Assembly (NCBI GenBank): GCA_900552465.1
Contig: URZO01000045.1
Coordinates: 1-33,133, forward strand
Direction of reading: 5' to 3'
DNA: 33,133 nt
DNA from: an uncultured Parabacteroides sp.
Lineage (GTDB): Bacteria > Bacteroidota > Bacteroidia > Bacteroidales > Tannerellaceae
Positions within the stretch are counted from its first letter, which is position 1. Every line of letters starts with the position of its first letter. This document shows, piece after piece, positions 8,934 through 17,789 of this stretch. The position numbers and the translations under genes are program-made. The notes below the pieces were generated by a model. The model had not been told where the DNA came from. It did not search any database and was given only the letters and a program-made list of their open reading frames with translations.

Positions 8934-8963
8934 TAAAAAAAGTGCCCCGATTAAAAGGGGCAC
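8934..8963 (-). terminator. Intrinsic terminator of the rhamnosidase operon
   Basis: On the minus strand, GTGCCCC (8957-8963) pairs with GGGGCAC (8942-8948) around an 8-nt loop, followed by seven T residues (8941 down to 8935). It begins six bases after the stop codon of the rhamnosidase at 8970, closing the rhamnose operon before the endonuclease gene. Confidence 0.92.
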
Positions 8964-8969
8964 CTTCAT

Positions 8970-11183
8970 TTATAACGTCCGGGACGGAATGGTCAGTGTA
9001 TATTCTCCCGCCTCCAACCGCTTCACTTTCCCCTTTGAGACAGGGATTTCGGCGGTCGTTCCGGCAGGGACGGACAGAGTCATCCAGATCTTACCGCCTT
9101 TCCGGTTTAGGAAAACCTGTATCTTTCCGTAATGAGTGTCAACCGTTGCAGATGTTTCGGTCAGGGTTCCCATCTGCGGACAGACCTTAAACGACCGGAA
9201 ACCGGGCGAGGTCGGTTCTATGCCGCATACTTTCTGGCTCAAGAGGGTAAGTGGGCCGCCACTCCAGGCATGGTTGGTCGTCCCGCCGCCGAAGCCATCC
9301 GGGCCGATCCCCCAACCTTCGAACAAGGTGGTGCAATCAGGATACAGGTCCATCATCTTGGCATAGCGCTGCCGGGTGCGTTCAAGGGCAAATGCCGGTT
9401 CATTCATCTGGAAAAGCGCTTCGAGCACATACTTCTCCATATAAGGACTGGCATGATATTCCTTTTTCAACACCTTCACCAAAGCCGGGTATTTATCGGC
9501 GGAAGCCAGGCCGGAGACAACAGCCATCGCCTGTGCGCGGTCGTCCGTCTCGCCCTTATAACCGGGAGAGCGGTAGGCGGTGCCAGTCCAGAATTTCGTG
9601 TCGAAACATTTCTCTATGCTGTACATCATGCGGCCTATCTCTTCGGCATCGGCCGTCTTGCCCAATTGCAGGGCAAAAGCCTTTTCTGCTTTCAGCGCCA
9701 GGTAATACCAGCAGTTCGTGAGGACGCCCATATCGATCTCTTCGCCCCAGTCGCCCCAACTCCAGTCGCCGTCGCGCTCGATAGCCAGACCGCTCTTGTC
9801 GACCTGCCAAACCTGGTGCAGATAGCGGTGCAGGCGGTCGTAGATACCGGCAACGAAACTGCTGTCGCCACTATAATAATACTGCGTATAGAAACCATAC
9901 CAGCCGACGGACGCCAACATCTGCAAAGGCAATTCCTTCCGCCAGTTTCCGGCAGGCGAAGGGGCGAATATCACGCCATCCTCCCGTTGCCAGTTCATCA
10001 GCTCGTGGATACCCTTCAGCGCCATCTTATGGCTGGACGGGGAAAGGGCATAGAAGGCTTCACCCAGCTCGTTCACTTCATCGCCCCACCACTGGGCACG
10101 CTCGCGGTCCGGACAGTCCATATAGCTATCGCGCATGGTTATATATAAGGTACGGGCCGAACGCTTCCACAGCTCATTCATAAACGGATCGTTGCACTGG
10201 AAAGAGCCGGTGAACTCCGCATCGTAGCCCGTCTCGCGGAACTTCACATCGAGCACCTTCACCCCTTCCGGCAGGATATACCGCATCTCGTGCCCGTTCA
10301 TCCAACCGTAGCTTTCGTATTCCTGGACACCGTCGCGGGTGATATATTCGCCACGGACGTTGTTCGCGCTGCCTCCCTCATAATTATCGGTCAGGAGATG
10401 GATCGTCTTGCCCGCCGGGGCTTCCACTTTCAGATAGGGGGTCACCTGGCAGTTATAGGGCAGGCGGCAATAAAGCGTATCGCCGGCAGCCGACTGGCGG
10501 ACATCGACATACGGCTTCAGGCCATAGTCTTTAAACAGCGGGATGGGGCGTTCCACCAGCTTGCCAAGTGGCGCCACTCCCACTTCGGAGATGACGACAG
10601 CCTCCGGCATCCCGCCCGTAAAGCCCGGCTGGTTCCAACCGGCCATTTCCATCCGCGCATCAAAACGGATGTTGCTTTCCGGTAAACGGTAGTTCGGGAA
10701 AGGAGCTTCCGTATTTTGATAAGCCTCATAGACAGCACATCTCCAACTTGCATCGGATACAATCTCTATGCCCGGCGCAACGGCTTCAAACAGCAGGGCG
10801 GCCAGTCCGCTATTCACGTGGCTGAACCCGTTCTTGCCGAAATGCCAGACCAGGACGGCTATCGTATTCTCGCCGGTGGTCAGGTAGGGAGCGATCTCCA
10901 CCGAATCATAATATGTATCATGCAGAGACGGACCACGCTTCAACCCTCCTTCAAACACAACCAACCGGCCATTGATCCACAGCCAGTATTTGCTATCGGC
11001 GGCAATATGGGCGGTAAGCGTTTGCGGCACCTTGTCTATATCGACTGTCTTACGGTACGCTAACCAGGTGTTTTCGGCACTCTGGCAACGCTCCGTATTG
11101 ATCCAACGGGCTTTCCAGTCGGATTTGGCCTGAACGGAAGCGAAGCATCCGATCAATAGCAGCAACAGGAAGTAATTTCTCAT
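8970..11183 (-). CDS. Secreted alpha-L-rhamnosidase, GH78-like (first of three)
   Basis: Predicted to remove terminal L-rhamnose from glycans outside the cytoplasm. It has 737 residues with a signal peptide (MRNYFLLLLLIGCFASVQA). N-terminal beta-sandwich modules occupy about 25-330 and include the lectin-like segment DSKYWLWINGRLV (63-75). The (alpha/alpha)6 catalytic domain begins near NDPFMNELWKRSARTL (331-346) and contains DCPDRER (356-362) and the acidic loop WSWGDWGEEID (474-484), typical places for GH78 catalytic acids. A C-terminal beta-sandwich ends the protein. It is shorter than many GH78 enzymes (about 850-1000 residues). It starts 23 bp after the next rhamnosidase and is the last gene before a strong terminator. 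Confidence 0.88.
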   Translation of the reverse strand: MRNYFLLLLLIGCFASVQAKSDWKARWINTERCQSAENTWLAYRKTVDIDKVPQTLTAHIAADSKYWLWINGRLVVFEGGLKRGPSLHDTYYDSVEIAPYLTTGENTIAVLVWHFGKNGFSHVNSGLAALLFEAVAPGIEIVSDASWRCAVYEAYQNTEAPFPNYRLPESNIRFDARMEMAGWNQPGFTGGMPEAVVISEVGVAPLGKLVERPIPLFKDYGLKPYVDVRQSAAGDTLYCRLPYNCQVTPYLKVEAPAGKTIHLLTDNYEGGSANNVRGEYITRDGVQEYESYGWMNGHEMRYILPEGVKVLDVKFRETGYDAEFTGSFQCNDPFMNELWKRSARTLYITMRDSYMDCPDRERAQWWGDEVNELGEAFYALSPSSHKMALKGIHELMNWQREDGVIFAPSPAGNWRKELPLQMLASVGWYGFYTQYYYSGDSSFVAGIYDRLHRYLHQVWQVDKSGLAIERDGDWSWGDWGEEIDMGVLTNCWYYLALKAEKAFALQLGKTADAEEIGRMMYSIEKCFDTKFWTGTAYRSPGYKGETDDRAQAMAVVSGLASADKYPALVKVLKKEYHASPYMEKYVLEALFQMNEPAFALERTRQRYAKMMDLYPDCTTLFEGWGIGPDGFGGGTTNHAWSGGPLTLLSQKVCGIEPTSPGFRSFKVCPQMGTLTETSATVDTHYGKIQVFLNRKGGKIWMTLSVPAGTTAEIPVSKGKVKRLEAGEYTLTIPSRTL

Positions 11184-11206
11184 CGTATTCTTATTTATCA
11201 GGTTAA

Positions 11207-13783
11207 TCAGTATACGTTAACGTGCGTACCGGAGCCGACCTTCTTTGTCTGGTCGCCTACCCGGATATCGGCCGTACAGCCGGAGGGGATTGTCACCGTA
11301 AGCGTCACCTTGCCTCCTTCCCGCTTCCATTCGCTGGTAATCAGTCCGCGTACGGAACGGTATTCGCCTTTCGCCCAGTCCAGTCCTTCCACGAAATGAG
11401 GGGTGATCAGGATATGGCTGAATCCCGGCTGCTCGGCATCGTAATTGATACCGGCAAGCTGGTTCATCATCCAGGCCGAAACGTCGCCCATAAAGACATG
11501 GTTGAGGGAAGCATCATTGAACTTCGGGCTCAAGGTCCAGGTCTCAGCCAATGTCGAATAGCCCATCGTCTCCACCCAATAACCCCATGAAGGCGCTTCC
11601 GTCTTGGTGACCATCTTCATGGCATCTTCCACATAACCGTAGCGGGTCAGCATGGCCGGGACGGATTTACTGCCCAGCAGGCCGAAATCGAGGAAATGGT
11701 TGTTGCCACGTACGACCTCGCAGAGTTTATCGGCAACCAACTGTTCCTTGCCTTCGGGAACGATGCCTAAATAGAGGGCGATGGCTTGTGCCGTCTGTGT
11801 CCCTTCCGCATAGATACCTGTCTCCGGGTTAAAGAATTTATTGTTGACCAAGGCCTTCAACTCATCCGCCTTCTGCTGGAAAGGAGTGGAATCCTTACCC
11901 AGTAAGCGGGCAAAACGGGCCATCAGCGTATAATCCAGATAGTAGTAGGCGGTAGAAGTATAGGTATTATCGGTAGTAGACTTCCAGTAGACCCAGTCGC
12001 CCAAGCCGAAGGTCAAGTAACCGTCTTTCTCCTTCGTCTTCAGGTAATCCAGATAGCGGAGCATGGTCGGATAGAGGTTCGCGATACTGCGTGTCTCCCC
12101 ATAATAATCATACAGAGCATTCGGAATGATGAACATCGCGGCATCCCAAACCGGACCGGGCCATTCGCCGTATCCCCAACCGCTGGACGGGATAATGCCG
12201 GAAATATCGCCGGCTTCACGCTGGTTGTCGATAAAGTCGTTCATCCATTTCTCATACAACGTGATCCCGTCGAAGCCTAACAAACCAAGATCGACCGCCA
12301 CATGTGCATCGGCCGTCCATCCGTTCTTCTCGCGCTGCGGGCAATCGGTCGGAATGCTGTGCAGGTTGCTGCGATAGGCCTCCATCGTTGCGTTCCATAT
12401 CTTATTCAGCAACGGGTCGGAGCAGGAGAACGAGCCGACTGGATCCACCGCCGTATGCATAAACAAACCGGTCAGGCTTTCTTTCGTCAGCTTGACGGGA
12501 GCGGAACTTTCCACTTCCACATACTGGAATCCGTGGTAGGCGAACGAAGGCATGAAGACTTCTTCCTCACCGGTTCCTTTCAGCGTGAAGACATCCATCT
12601 GGAACACTTCGCCCGGTTTCACAGGATGATAGTAGACATTTATATTACCCTGTTCCAGACGACCGTCAGCCTTCAACAGCTCGCCGTGCTTCAACGTGAT
12701 GCGTGTGCCGGGAGCGCCTTTCACCTTCAGGCGGGACAGGCCGGCAAAGTTCTTCTCGAAAGAGAATACATAGAGCTTGTCGCTGAATGCCTTCATGGAG
12801 ATAGGAGACAGCTCTTCCGTAATCCGGATGCCGGGCATTTGCTGGGCGACCAACAGAGGAGCCGGAGCCTCGGTCACAATGGCCTGCGCCCATTTGGCGT
12901 CATCGAAACCGGCGGCATTCCAACCTGCTTCTTCTAAGGTGGCGTCGTATTTGTCTCCGCTGTATATACTATTATACGTATACGGGCCTGTTGCCGTACG
13001 CCAGGTTCCGTCAGTAGCAATCACATCTGTCGTTCCATCCGTATATTGGACACGTAATTCGCAAAGCATCTCCGGACGCTGACGCCAGCGCGCCGTCTCG
13101 AAATTCCAGACGGCAACAGACTGCTCGTTGAACCAACCGTTACCCAACACCGTTGCAACAGCGTTTTCACCCTTCTTCAGCAACGGGGTGACATCGTGCG
13201 TCACATAGAGGATACGTTTGTCGAAATGCGTATAACCCGGATCGAGGTAGTTTTCCCCTACCCGCTTTCCGTTCACAAAGAGATCGTAATATCCGGCGGC
13301 GGCGATGTAGACACGGGCTTCCTTTACCTCCTTATCGAGTGTAAACGATTTCCGAAACATCGGGGCCGGTTCAAATTCCTTGTCATTGTTATCGGTAATC
13401 CACTGGCCCGACCAGTCGGACGGATCGAACTTGGCAGTCTCGAAAGTAGCCGTTTCGGATGTCTGGCAGACATTCCCGCCTTTATCCCATACCGTGACAT
13501 TCCAATAATAACGGGTATGCGGTGCTAACTTCATGCCGTCCGTATAGGGTTGCAGGTTACCGGGTGAAGTTCCGATCCTTATTTCCGAACGGGAGGCGAG
13601 GAAGTTGTCCTCATTCCCTTTATACTCCCAGGTAAAGCGCGGGCTTTTCGTATCCAAACCAATCGGTTCGCGCAGGTATTCCGTACGCAGGTTGACCGGT
13701 ACCGTCAATTCGTTCTTACCCTTGCAACCCAACAATGAAAGGAAGGCAAGCGAGCAAATAACTAATGTGTTTCTTTTTCCCAT
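11207..13783 (-). CDS. Alpha-L-rhamnosidase lipoprotein, GH78 (second of three)
   Basis: Full-length GH78 enzyme, 858 residues, that should hydrolyse alpha-L-rhamnosides at the cell surface or in the periplasm. The start MGKRNTLVICSLAFLSLLGC ends in a lipobox with Cys20, so ATG 13783 is chosen; the open frame runs further to 13924 but would overlap the upstream gene and lose the signal. Visible modules: an N-terminal fibronectin-like domain (about 28-118), a lectin-like domain (about 120-310, with AAAGYYDLFVNGKRVG at 161-176), a rhamnosidase concanavalin-like domain (about 320-445), the (alpha/alpha)6 catalytic domain with TDCPQREKNGWTADAH (479-494) and GLGDWVYWK, and a C-terminal beta domain. 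It follows the third rhamnosidase by 20 bp in the same operon. Confidence 0.93.
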   Translation of the reverse strand: MGKRNTLVICSLAFLSLLGCKGKNELTVPVNLRTEYLREPIGLDTKSPRFTWEYKGNEDNFLASRSEIRIGTSPGNLQPYTDGMKLAPHTRYYWNVTVWDKGGNVCQTSETATFETAKFDPSDWSGQWITDNNDKEFEPAPMFRKSFTLDKEVKEARVYIAAAGYYDLFVNGKRVGENYLDPGYTHFDKRILYVTHDVTPLLKKGENAVATVLGNGWFNEQSVAVWNFETARWRQRPEMLCELRVQYTDGTTDVIATDGTWRTATGPYTYNSIYSGDKYDATLEEAGWNAAGFDDAKWAQAIVTEAPAPLLVAQQMPGIRITEELSPISMKAFSDKLYVFSFEKNFAGLSRLKVKGAPGTRITLKHGELLKADGRLEQGNINVYYHPVKPGEVFQMDVFTLKGTGEEEVFMPSFAYHGFQYVEVESSAPVKLTKESLTGLFMHTAVDPVGSFSCSDPLLNKIWNATMEAYRSNLHSIPTDCPQREKNGWTADAHVAVDLGLLGFDGITLYEKWMNDFIDNQREAGDISGIIPSSGWGYGEWPGPVWDAAMFIIPNALYDYYGETRSIANLYPTMLRYLDYLKTKEKDGYLTFGLGDWVYWKSTTDNTYTSTAYYYLDYTLMARFARLLGKDSTPFQQKADELKALVNNKFFNPETGIYAEGTQTAQAIALYLGIVPEGKEQLVADKLCEVVRGNNHFLDFGLLGSKSVPAMLTRYGYVEDAMKMVTKTEAPSWGYWVETMGYSTLAETWTLSPKFNDASLNHVFMGDVSAWMMNQLAGINYDAEQPGFSHILITPHFVEGLDWAKGEYRSVRGLITSEWKREGGKVTLTVTIPSGCTADIRVGDQTKKVGSGTHVNVY

Positions 13784-13803
13784 TATATCTTTATTTGATT
13801 TGA

Positions 13804-15552
13804 TTATTGTATGATCTTTACTTCGGCTGGAACGTCGATCCGGCTCTTTACCTGACCGTCGGCACCCCTCTCGTGGCGAATCGTAATGACGCCGTACGGT
13901 GTCGGGAAAGTTCCTTCCACCCACTCCAGGTCACCCAGGTGAGGCGTGATCCGGACAGTCCGGCAACCCGGCTCCACAACCTGGACGCCCAACACATATT
14001 CGCTCAGCCAGGAGGTCGGCCCGGAAGCCCAGCCATGACAAAGGCTATGACGGAAACCCTTATAGCAATAAGCGCCGTAATCACCATGAATATCTTTCTT
14101 GCCCGCCGGAACCAATTCGTCGATGCGCGAGGCATCCGGCAACCATTCCATATTGAAATCTTCCCAGAAAGTAGTCGCTCCAAGATCGATCATTGCGCCC
14201 CAATATTGGCGAATCACATCGATAGCGCCCCGGTAATCACCGGCGGCAGCCATTGCACGGAGCATATAATAACCGTAGAAAGTGGAGAAGCCTTTCGGCC
14301 CGTTTACAGACAGGTATTTCCGGTTTGCTTCTTCCGGCTTCATCAGTCCGGCAAGCGCCAACAGGGAAGCGGCCTGCTTGGAGCCGGGAGCATCAGGGGC
14401 AACGCCGGATTTCAACAGCGGTTTCGTTACTTTCGGGGCAGCTTTGACCATTTTCTCCATCATTGCCTGGCATTCGGAGGCAAGCGCGTTCTCTCCCAAG
14501 ACAGTGCAGAGTTCGTTACCCGCCTTCATCGCCTGCACCATCAAAGCCTGCAAGCCGGCGTTTATCGCCATCGGGTTTGCATTGGAAGGCCAGTCGAGAA
14601 AACGGTTTCCGTCGAGTTTCTCCACCCCGTCCACATCCACTTTGGAAATAAGGTGGCGGAGAAGGGCAGTCATATAAGGCTTTTGTTCTTTCAGGTAAAC
14701 CAGGTCGCCGTGGTAGTAATACCAGTCGCGATGAATCAGCAGCCACCAGATTGAATAGGAACTGATGCCGTTCATCCATTCGGGCAGCGGGGTGATATCA
14801 CGTATCAGGTCGAGGCTCTTCGGAACCACTTCATTGTAACCGAAGACCGTATTCACCGTCATCACTTCCGGATGCAGGTCGCCCACCCAGACCAGGCGGT
14901 CGCGTTTGATCCCGTCCCACAGGTATTCCTGCATATTCAGATGCACGGTATAAGCGCCGGTCTTCCATATCTTATTCAGCCGCTCGTCATTGCAACGGAA
15001 AGAACCTTTATACGGAATATCGCGGAAGGTCGATATGGCGCGGACCTCCTTCAAGTGCAAGTCGGCCGAATCATCCAACAGGTCGATGCGGACAAAACGG
15101 AAACCGGAATTACCCACTTCCATGACTCCCAACCAGGGAAGGCGAATCGTAAAATCGCGCATGGCATGATCGTTAGTAGCTCCGTTTACTCCGTCAATCT
15201 CGCACATGGCTTCGCTCACCGACTCGCCGAAACGGACACGGATGGCAACCGGCTCGTGTGAAGCCGGCATCCCGGTCACAATCTGCAGGCCGCCTTGCAG
15301 TTCCTTTCCGAAATCGAGCAGGATGGCAGGGTGTTGCTTGTCGGTACTGGTCATCTTACAAATGGTATGGTTTGCAAGGTCGGACTGCCCGTTACCGGGA
15401 AGAAGCAGATAGTCCGCCCCTTGGATCAATCCGCTTTCCTGTTGCCAGACAATACGCACAGGAGGAAGATATTCACGCACACGGCTATCGCGCTGCTGTG
15501 CGGACAACGAAACGGTGAGGAATAGAGATATGAGAATTAACTGTATTTTCAT
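13804..15552 (-). CDS. Secreted GH78-like alpha-L-rhamnosidase with a divergent catalytic motif (third of three)
   Basis: Predicted periplasmic or secreted glycosidase of 582 residues with signal peptide MKIQLILISLFLTVSLSAQQ. A beta-sandwich region spans about 25-180. Then FRCNDERLNKIWKTGAYTVHL (186-206) opens a catalytic (alpha/alpha)6 domain homologous to the two neighbouring rhamnosidases. The usual DCPQRE segment is replaced by WDGIKRDRLVWVGDLHPE (212-229), and DWPSNAN (320-326) stands at the position of the GDWGEW-like loop. The C-terminus has the rhamnosidase ending HGWASGPTSWLSEYVLG. It may belong to a shorter subgroup with a different linkage preference. It is transcribed first of the three, 223 bp after rhaD across a palindromic repeat. 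Confidence 0.78.
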   Translation of the reverse strand: MKIQLILISLFLTVSLSAQQRDSRVREYLPPVRIVWQQESGLIQGADYLLLPGNGQSDLANHTICKMTSTDKQHPAILLDFGKELQGGLQIVTGMPASHEPVAIRVRFGESVSEAMCEIDGVNGATNDHAMRDFTIRLPWLGVMEVGNSGFRFVRIDLLDDSADLHLKEVRAISTFRDIPYKGSFRCNDERLNKIWKTGAYTVHLNMQEYLWDGIKRDRLVWVGDLHPEVMTVNTVFGYNEVVPKSLDLIRDITPLPEWMNGISSYSIWWLLIHRDWYYYHGDLVYLKEQKPYMTALLRHLISKVDVDGVEKLDGNRFLDWPSNANPMAINAGLQALMVQAMKAGNELCTVLGENALASECQAMMEKMVKAAPKVTKPLLKSGVAPDAPGSKQAASLLALAGLMKPEEANRKYLSVNGPKGFSTFYGYYMLRAMAAAGDYRGAIDVIRQYWGAMIDLGATTFWEDFNMEWLPDASRIDELVPAGKKDIHGDYGAYCYKGFRHSLCHGWASGPTSWLSEYVLGVQVVEPGCRTVRITPHLGDLEWVEGTFPTPYGVITIRHERGADGQVKSRIDVPAEVKIIQ

Positions 15553-15631
15553 GGTAACATTATAGTATTAATAGATAAATGAAGATTTATGGGGTGTATC
15601 ATATTTGTGACATAGCGTCGGGAGTATCTGT

Positions 15632-15719
15632 TTCCCCTCTCGAGAGGGGATAAGGGGTGTGTTATCTTTCTGTATATCAAAAAAATTCACACACCCCCTG
15701 CCCCCTCTCAAGAGGGGAA
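15632..15719. repeat. Inverted pair of palindromic CCCCTCT(C/A)GAGGGG repeats
   Basis: Two 31-nt arms, 15632-15662 and 15689-15719, are inverted copies of each other matching at 27 of 31 positions. Each carries its own small palindrome (CCCCTCTCGAGAGGGG and CCCCTCTCAAGAGGGG) and a GGGGTGTGT tail. They sit in the 223-bp gap between rhaD and the third rhamnosidase. This resembles dispersed, paired REP-like elements. It may attenuate transcription or protect the upstream rha mRNA from decay; that role is inference. Confidence 0.8.
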
Positions 15720-15775
15720 GGAGTTACTATCAGTCAATATAAACACACTGATAAATCATCATTTGCAATCGTATA

Positions 15776-16576
15776 TTACAATCCGAACGCCGGCACCAAA
15801 TCGTCCAGCTGCTTATCGGTCATGCCGGCGGGTTCGTATCCGGCCATGCGAGCGCTGAAATAAATCTGAGCAGATTTGCTCAGGGTGTCGATTGCGTCGA
15901 AACATTCGATCAGGTCTTCGCCCACTGCCAGGATTCCGTGTTTTTCCCAGAATACGACATCGTGTTTCTCCAACTGCTTGATAGTGGCACGCGCCAGATC
16001 CAGTGTCCCCGGGATTTCGTACGGAACGATACCCACGCCTTTCGGAACGATGATACGGCATTCCGGAATCATGCTCCACAAAGTACGGGTGATCTTTTCC
16101 GAATCGAGGAACGGCTGGCAATGCGTCATGCCGATCAGGTCGGTCGGGTGTGTATGCAAAACGACTTTATTATTCCGTCTTAATCCACGCAGATAATTGT
16201 GCATCATCAGGTGGGAAGGCAGTTCGGATGTCGGCAAGACCAGCTGTTCGGCAATTATATCGTAGCTTTTCCCATCAGGAGCGATACGGATCAAGGAACC
16301 GTTGGCAAACGGATCTTGTGCCACATAACGCATCCGCTTTCCGGTTCCGGTGACATAGAAAATATCGCCTCCAAGAGCCGTCATCGCCTCTTGCAAAGGA
16401 ATAGCCGGGCCTAATGCGGGCAACGCTTTTTCAACATCGCTCATCAGGTCGGTCAAATTAACAGAGATGTTACCACCGTTGCGTTCCGCCCATCCTTTTG
16501 TCCAGAGATAGCCGGCAACTTCGGCGATACGGCCGATTTCGGCCATTAATTGTTCATTGTTTCTGATTCTTTCCAT
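15776..16576 (-). CDS. rhaD: L-rhamnulose-1-phosphate aldolase
   Basis: Class II, Zn-dependent cytoplasmic aldolase splitting L-rhamnulose 1-phosphate into dihydroxyacetone phosphate and L-lactaldehyde. It has 266 residues, close to the E. coli RhaD length. Expected residues are present: phosphate-binding NGGN (33-36), a Glu/His cluster in SELPSHLMMH (117-126, Glu118), zinc ligands His141 and His143 in VLHTHPTD, Glu172 in MIPECRI, and the third zinc ligand His213 in FWEKHGIL. Positions agree with E. coli Glu117, His141, His143, Glu171 and His212. It is fourth in the rha operon, 187 bp after rhaT across a repeat cluster. Bacteroides work names this gene rhaA; the E. coli name is used here. Confidence 0.96.
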   Translation of the reverse strand: MERIRNNEQLMAEIGRIAEVAGYLWTKGWAERNGGNISVNLTDLMSDVEKALPALGPAIPLQEAMTALGGDIFYVTGTGKRMRYVAQDPFANGSLIRIAPDGKSYDIIAEQLVLPTSELPSHLMMHNYLRGLRRNNKVVLHTHPTDLIGMTHCQPFLDSEKITRTLWSMIPECRIIVPKGVGIVPYEIPGTLDLARATIKQLEKHDVVFWEKHGILAVGEDLIECFDAIDTLSKSAQIYFSARMAGYEPAGMTDKQLDDLVPAFGL

Positions 16577-16602
16577 TTTATTTATATACTATTTATGTAA
16601 CG

Positions 16603-16637
16603 TGTCATTGCGGGCTTGACCCGCAACCTCATCCTAA
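16603..16637 (-). repeat. Dispersed palindromic repeat, copy B1
   Basis: Read on the minus strand, this is TTAGGATGAGGTTGCGGG, loop TCAAG, CCCGCA and then TGACA, a variant of copy A. Its hairpin arms are at 16609-16614 and 16620-16625. It lies head-to-head with copy B2, so that CTCATCCTAA (16628-16637) and TTAGGATGAG (16653-16662) make a perfect 10-bp dyad around a 15-nt spacer. Confidence 0.72.
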
Positions 16638-16651
16638 GCTAATTTCCAGTT

Positions 16652-16719
16652 ATTAGGATGAGATGGCGGGGCTGTCATCCCGGACCTGATCCGGGACCGC
16701 CAAGACACAGACGCTATAA
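16652..16719 (+). repeat. Dispersed palindromic repeat, copy B2, with nested hairpin
   Basis: It begins with the same 19 bases as copy A (ATTAGGATGAGATGGCGGG) and ends with the same GACACAGACGCTATAA, but the middle differs. A second perfect hairpin TCCCGGA (16678-16684) / TCCGGGA (16690-16696) is nested inside GGCGG (16665-16669) / CCGCC (16697-16701). The pair B1/B2 fills most of the 187-bp gap between rhaT and rhaD. Confidence 0.75.
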
Positions 16720-16763
16720 GGACGAATTTAAGCCCTCTAAGATGTAACGCTCTTACAAAGTCT

Positions 16764-17786
16764 TTACAAATTAGGCAGCAAGAGCGAGAATATCAGGAGA
16801 CACATACCGCAGATCAGGACGATGATCGTCTGCCTGCTCACTCCCTTCCATTCTTTCAGGATAATTCCCCAGACATTGCTGAAGATCACATTCAACGACA
16901 TCAGGATGCTCCATGAAAAGGCCAACATCACCGGAGAATCGGCGAAATAGCTCTTTCCCATCCCTAACCCGAAGAATTGTGAATACCATAAAACCCCTGC
17001 CAACGCGCAAAATAAGACATTATTCAGCAAAGTACCACCCGATACCGAGAAATAATCTTTCCCTGTCTTATTCCGTATATTCTGAAATATGCAATAGGAA
17101 GCATTCGTCAGAAAGCCCCCGATCGTCACCAACAGGATAACCGGGTTCAGCGCGAACAGTTCGCTTGCGCCTGACTGCTTGGCCTTTTCAAGAATCGGAG
17201 CGCCGGATTCCAGCCCCAAATTGAAACAGGCGCTCATCACACCCGCCAACAGAGCGACCAGCAACCCTTTTGTCAGGGCGAAGTCCTTCACAGCCGCCTT
17301 CTTTTCCTCTTCCGTCATATTACGGGCACGAAGACTCCCGGCATATCCGATCACGGCAATACCGGCAAGCGTGATACACACGCCGATCAACAGGATCAAC
17401 CCATCGCCATGAAAGAGGTCCGTTCCGCCGAACACCGCCGGGAAAAGGGTACCGAAGCCGGCACAGGTGCCAAGCGCGATACTCTGACCGAGCGCAACAC
17501 CTAAATAGCGCATACTAAGCCCGAAAGTCAGACCGCCTATCCCCCACAGGACACCGTAGATAACAGCTCCCGTAGCCCCGCCTGCATTCCACAGTTCGGC
17601 AAGGCTGCTCCCGTCGGGAATGGCAAGCTGCGCACCCAAGAACGGGAAAACGAGCCAGGCAAAGATACCCTGCACCAGCCAGAAGCTCTCCCAACTCCAG
17701 TCCTTAACCTTATTGATCGGGACATACGAGCTGCTCTGCCCGAAACTCCCGATCGCTATGATGATTAAACCGATGATTATTTCCAT
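16764..17786 (-). CDS. rhaT: L-rhamnose/proton symporter
   Basis: Inner membrane permease of 340 residues with about ten hydrophobic helices, matching the RhaT family (E. coli RhaT is 344 residues). N-terminal IIGLIIIAIGSFGQSSSYVPI and the segment DWSWESFWLVQGIFAWL (near 29-45) are family-like, as are GTLFPAVFGG (near 111) and the C-terminal GMCLLIFSLLLPN. It brings L-rhamnose released by the nearby rhamnosidases across the cytoplasmic membrane with protons. It starts three bases after the rhaA stop codon, so co-expression is tight. In Bacteroides thetaiotaomicron the equivalent gene is called rhaP. Confidence 0.94.
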   Translation of the reverse strand: MEIIIGLIIIAIGSFGQSSSYVPINKVKDWSWESFWLVQGIFAWLVFPFLGAQLAIPDGSSLAELWNAGGATGAVIYGVLWGIGGLTFGLSMRYLGVALGQSIALGTCAGFGTLFPAVFGGTDLFHGDGLILLIGVCITLAGIAVIGYAGSLRARNMTEEEKKAAVKDFALTKGLLVALLAGVMSACFNLGLESGAPILEKAKQSGASELFALNPVILLVTIGGFLTNASYCIFQNIRNKTGKDYFSVSGGTLLNNVLFCALAGVLWYSQFFGLGMGKSYFADSPVMLAFSWSILMSLNVIFSNVWGIILKEWKGVSRQTIIVLICGMCLLIFSLLLPNL

Positions 17787-17789
17787 AAC

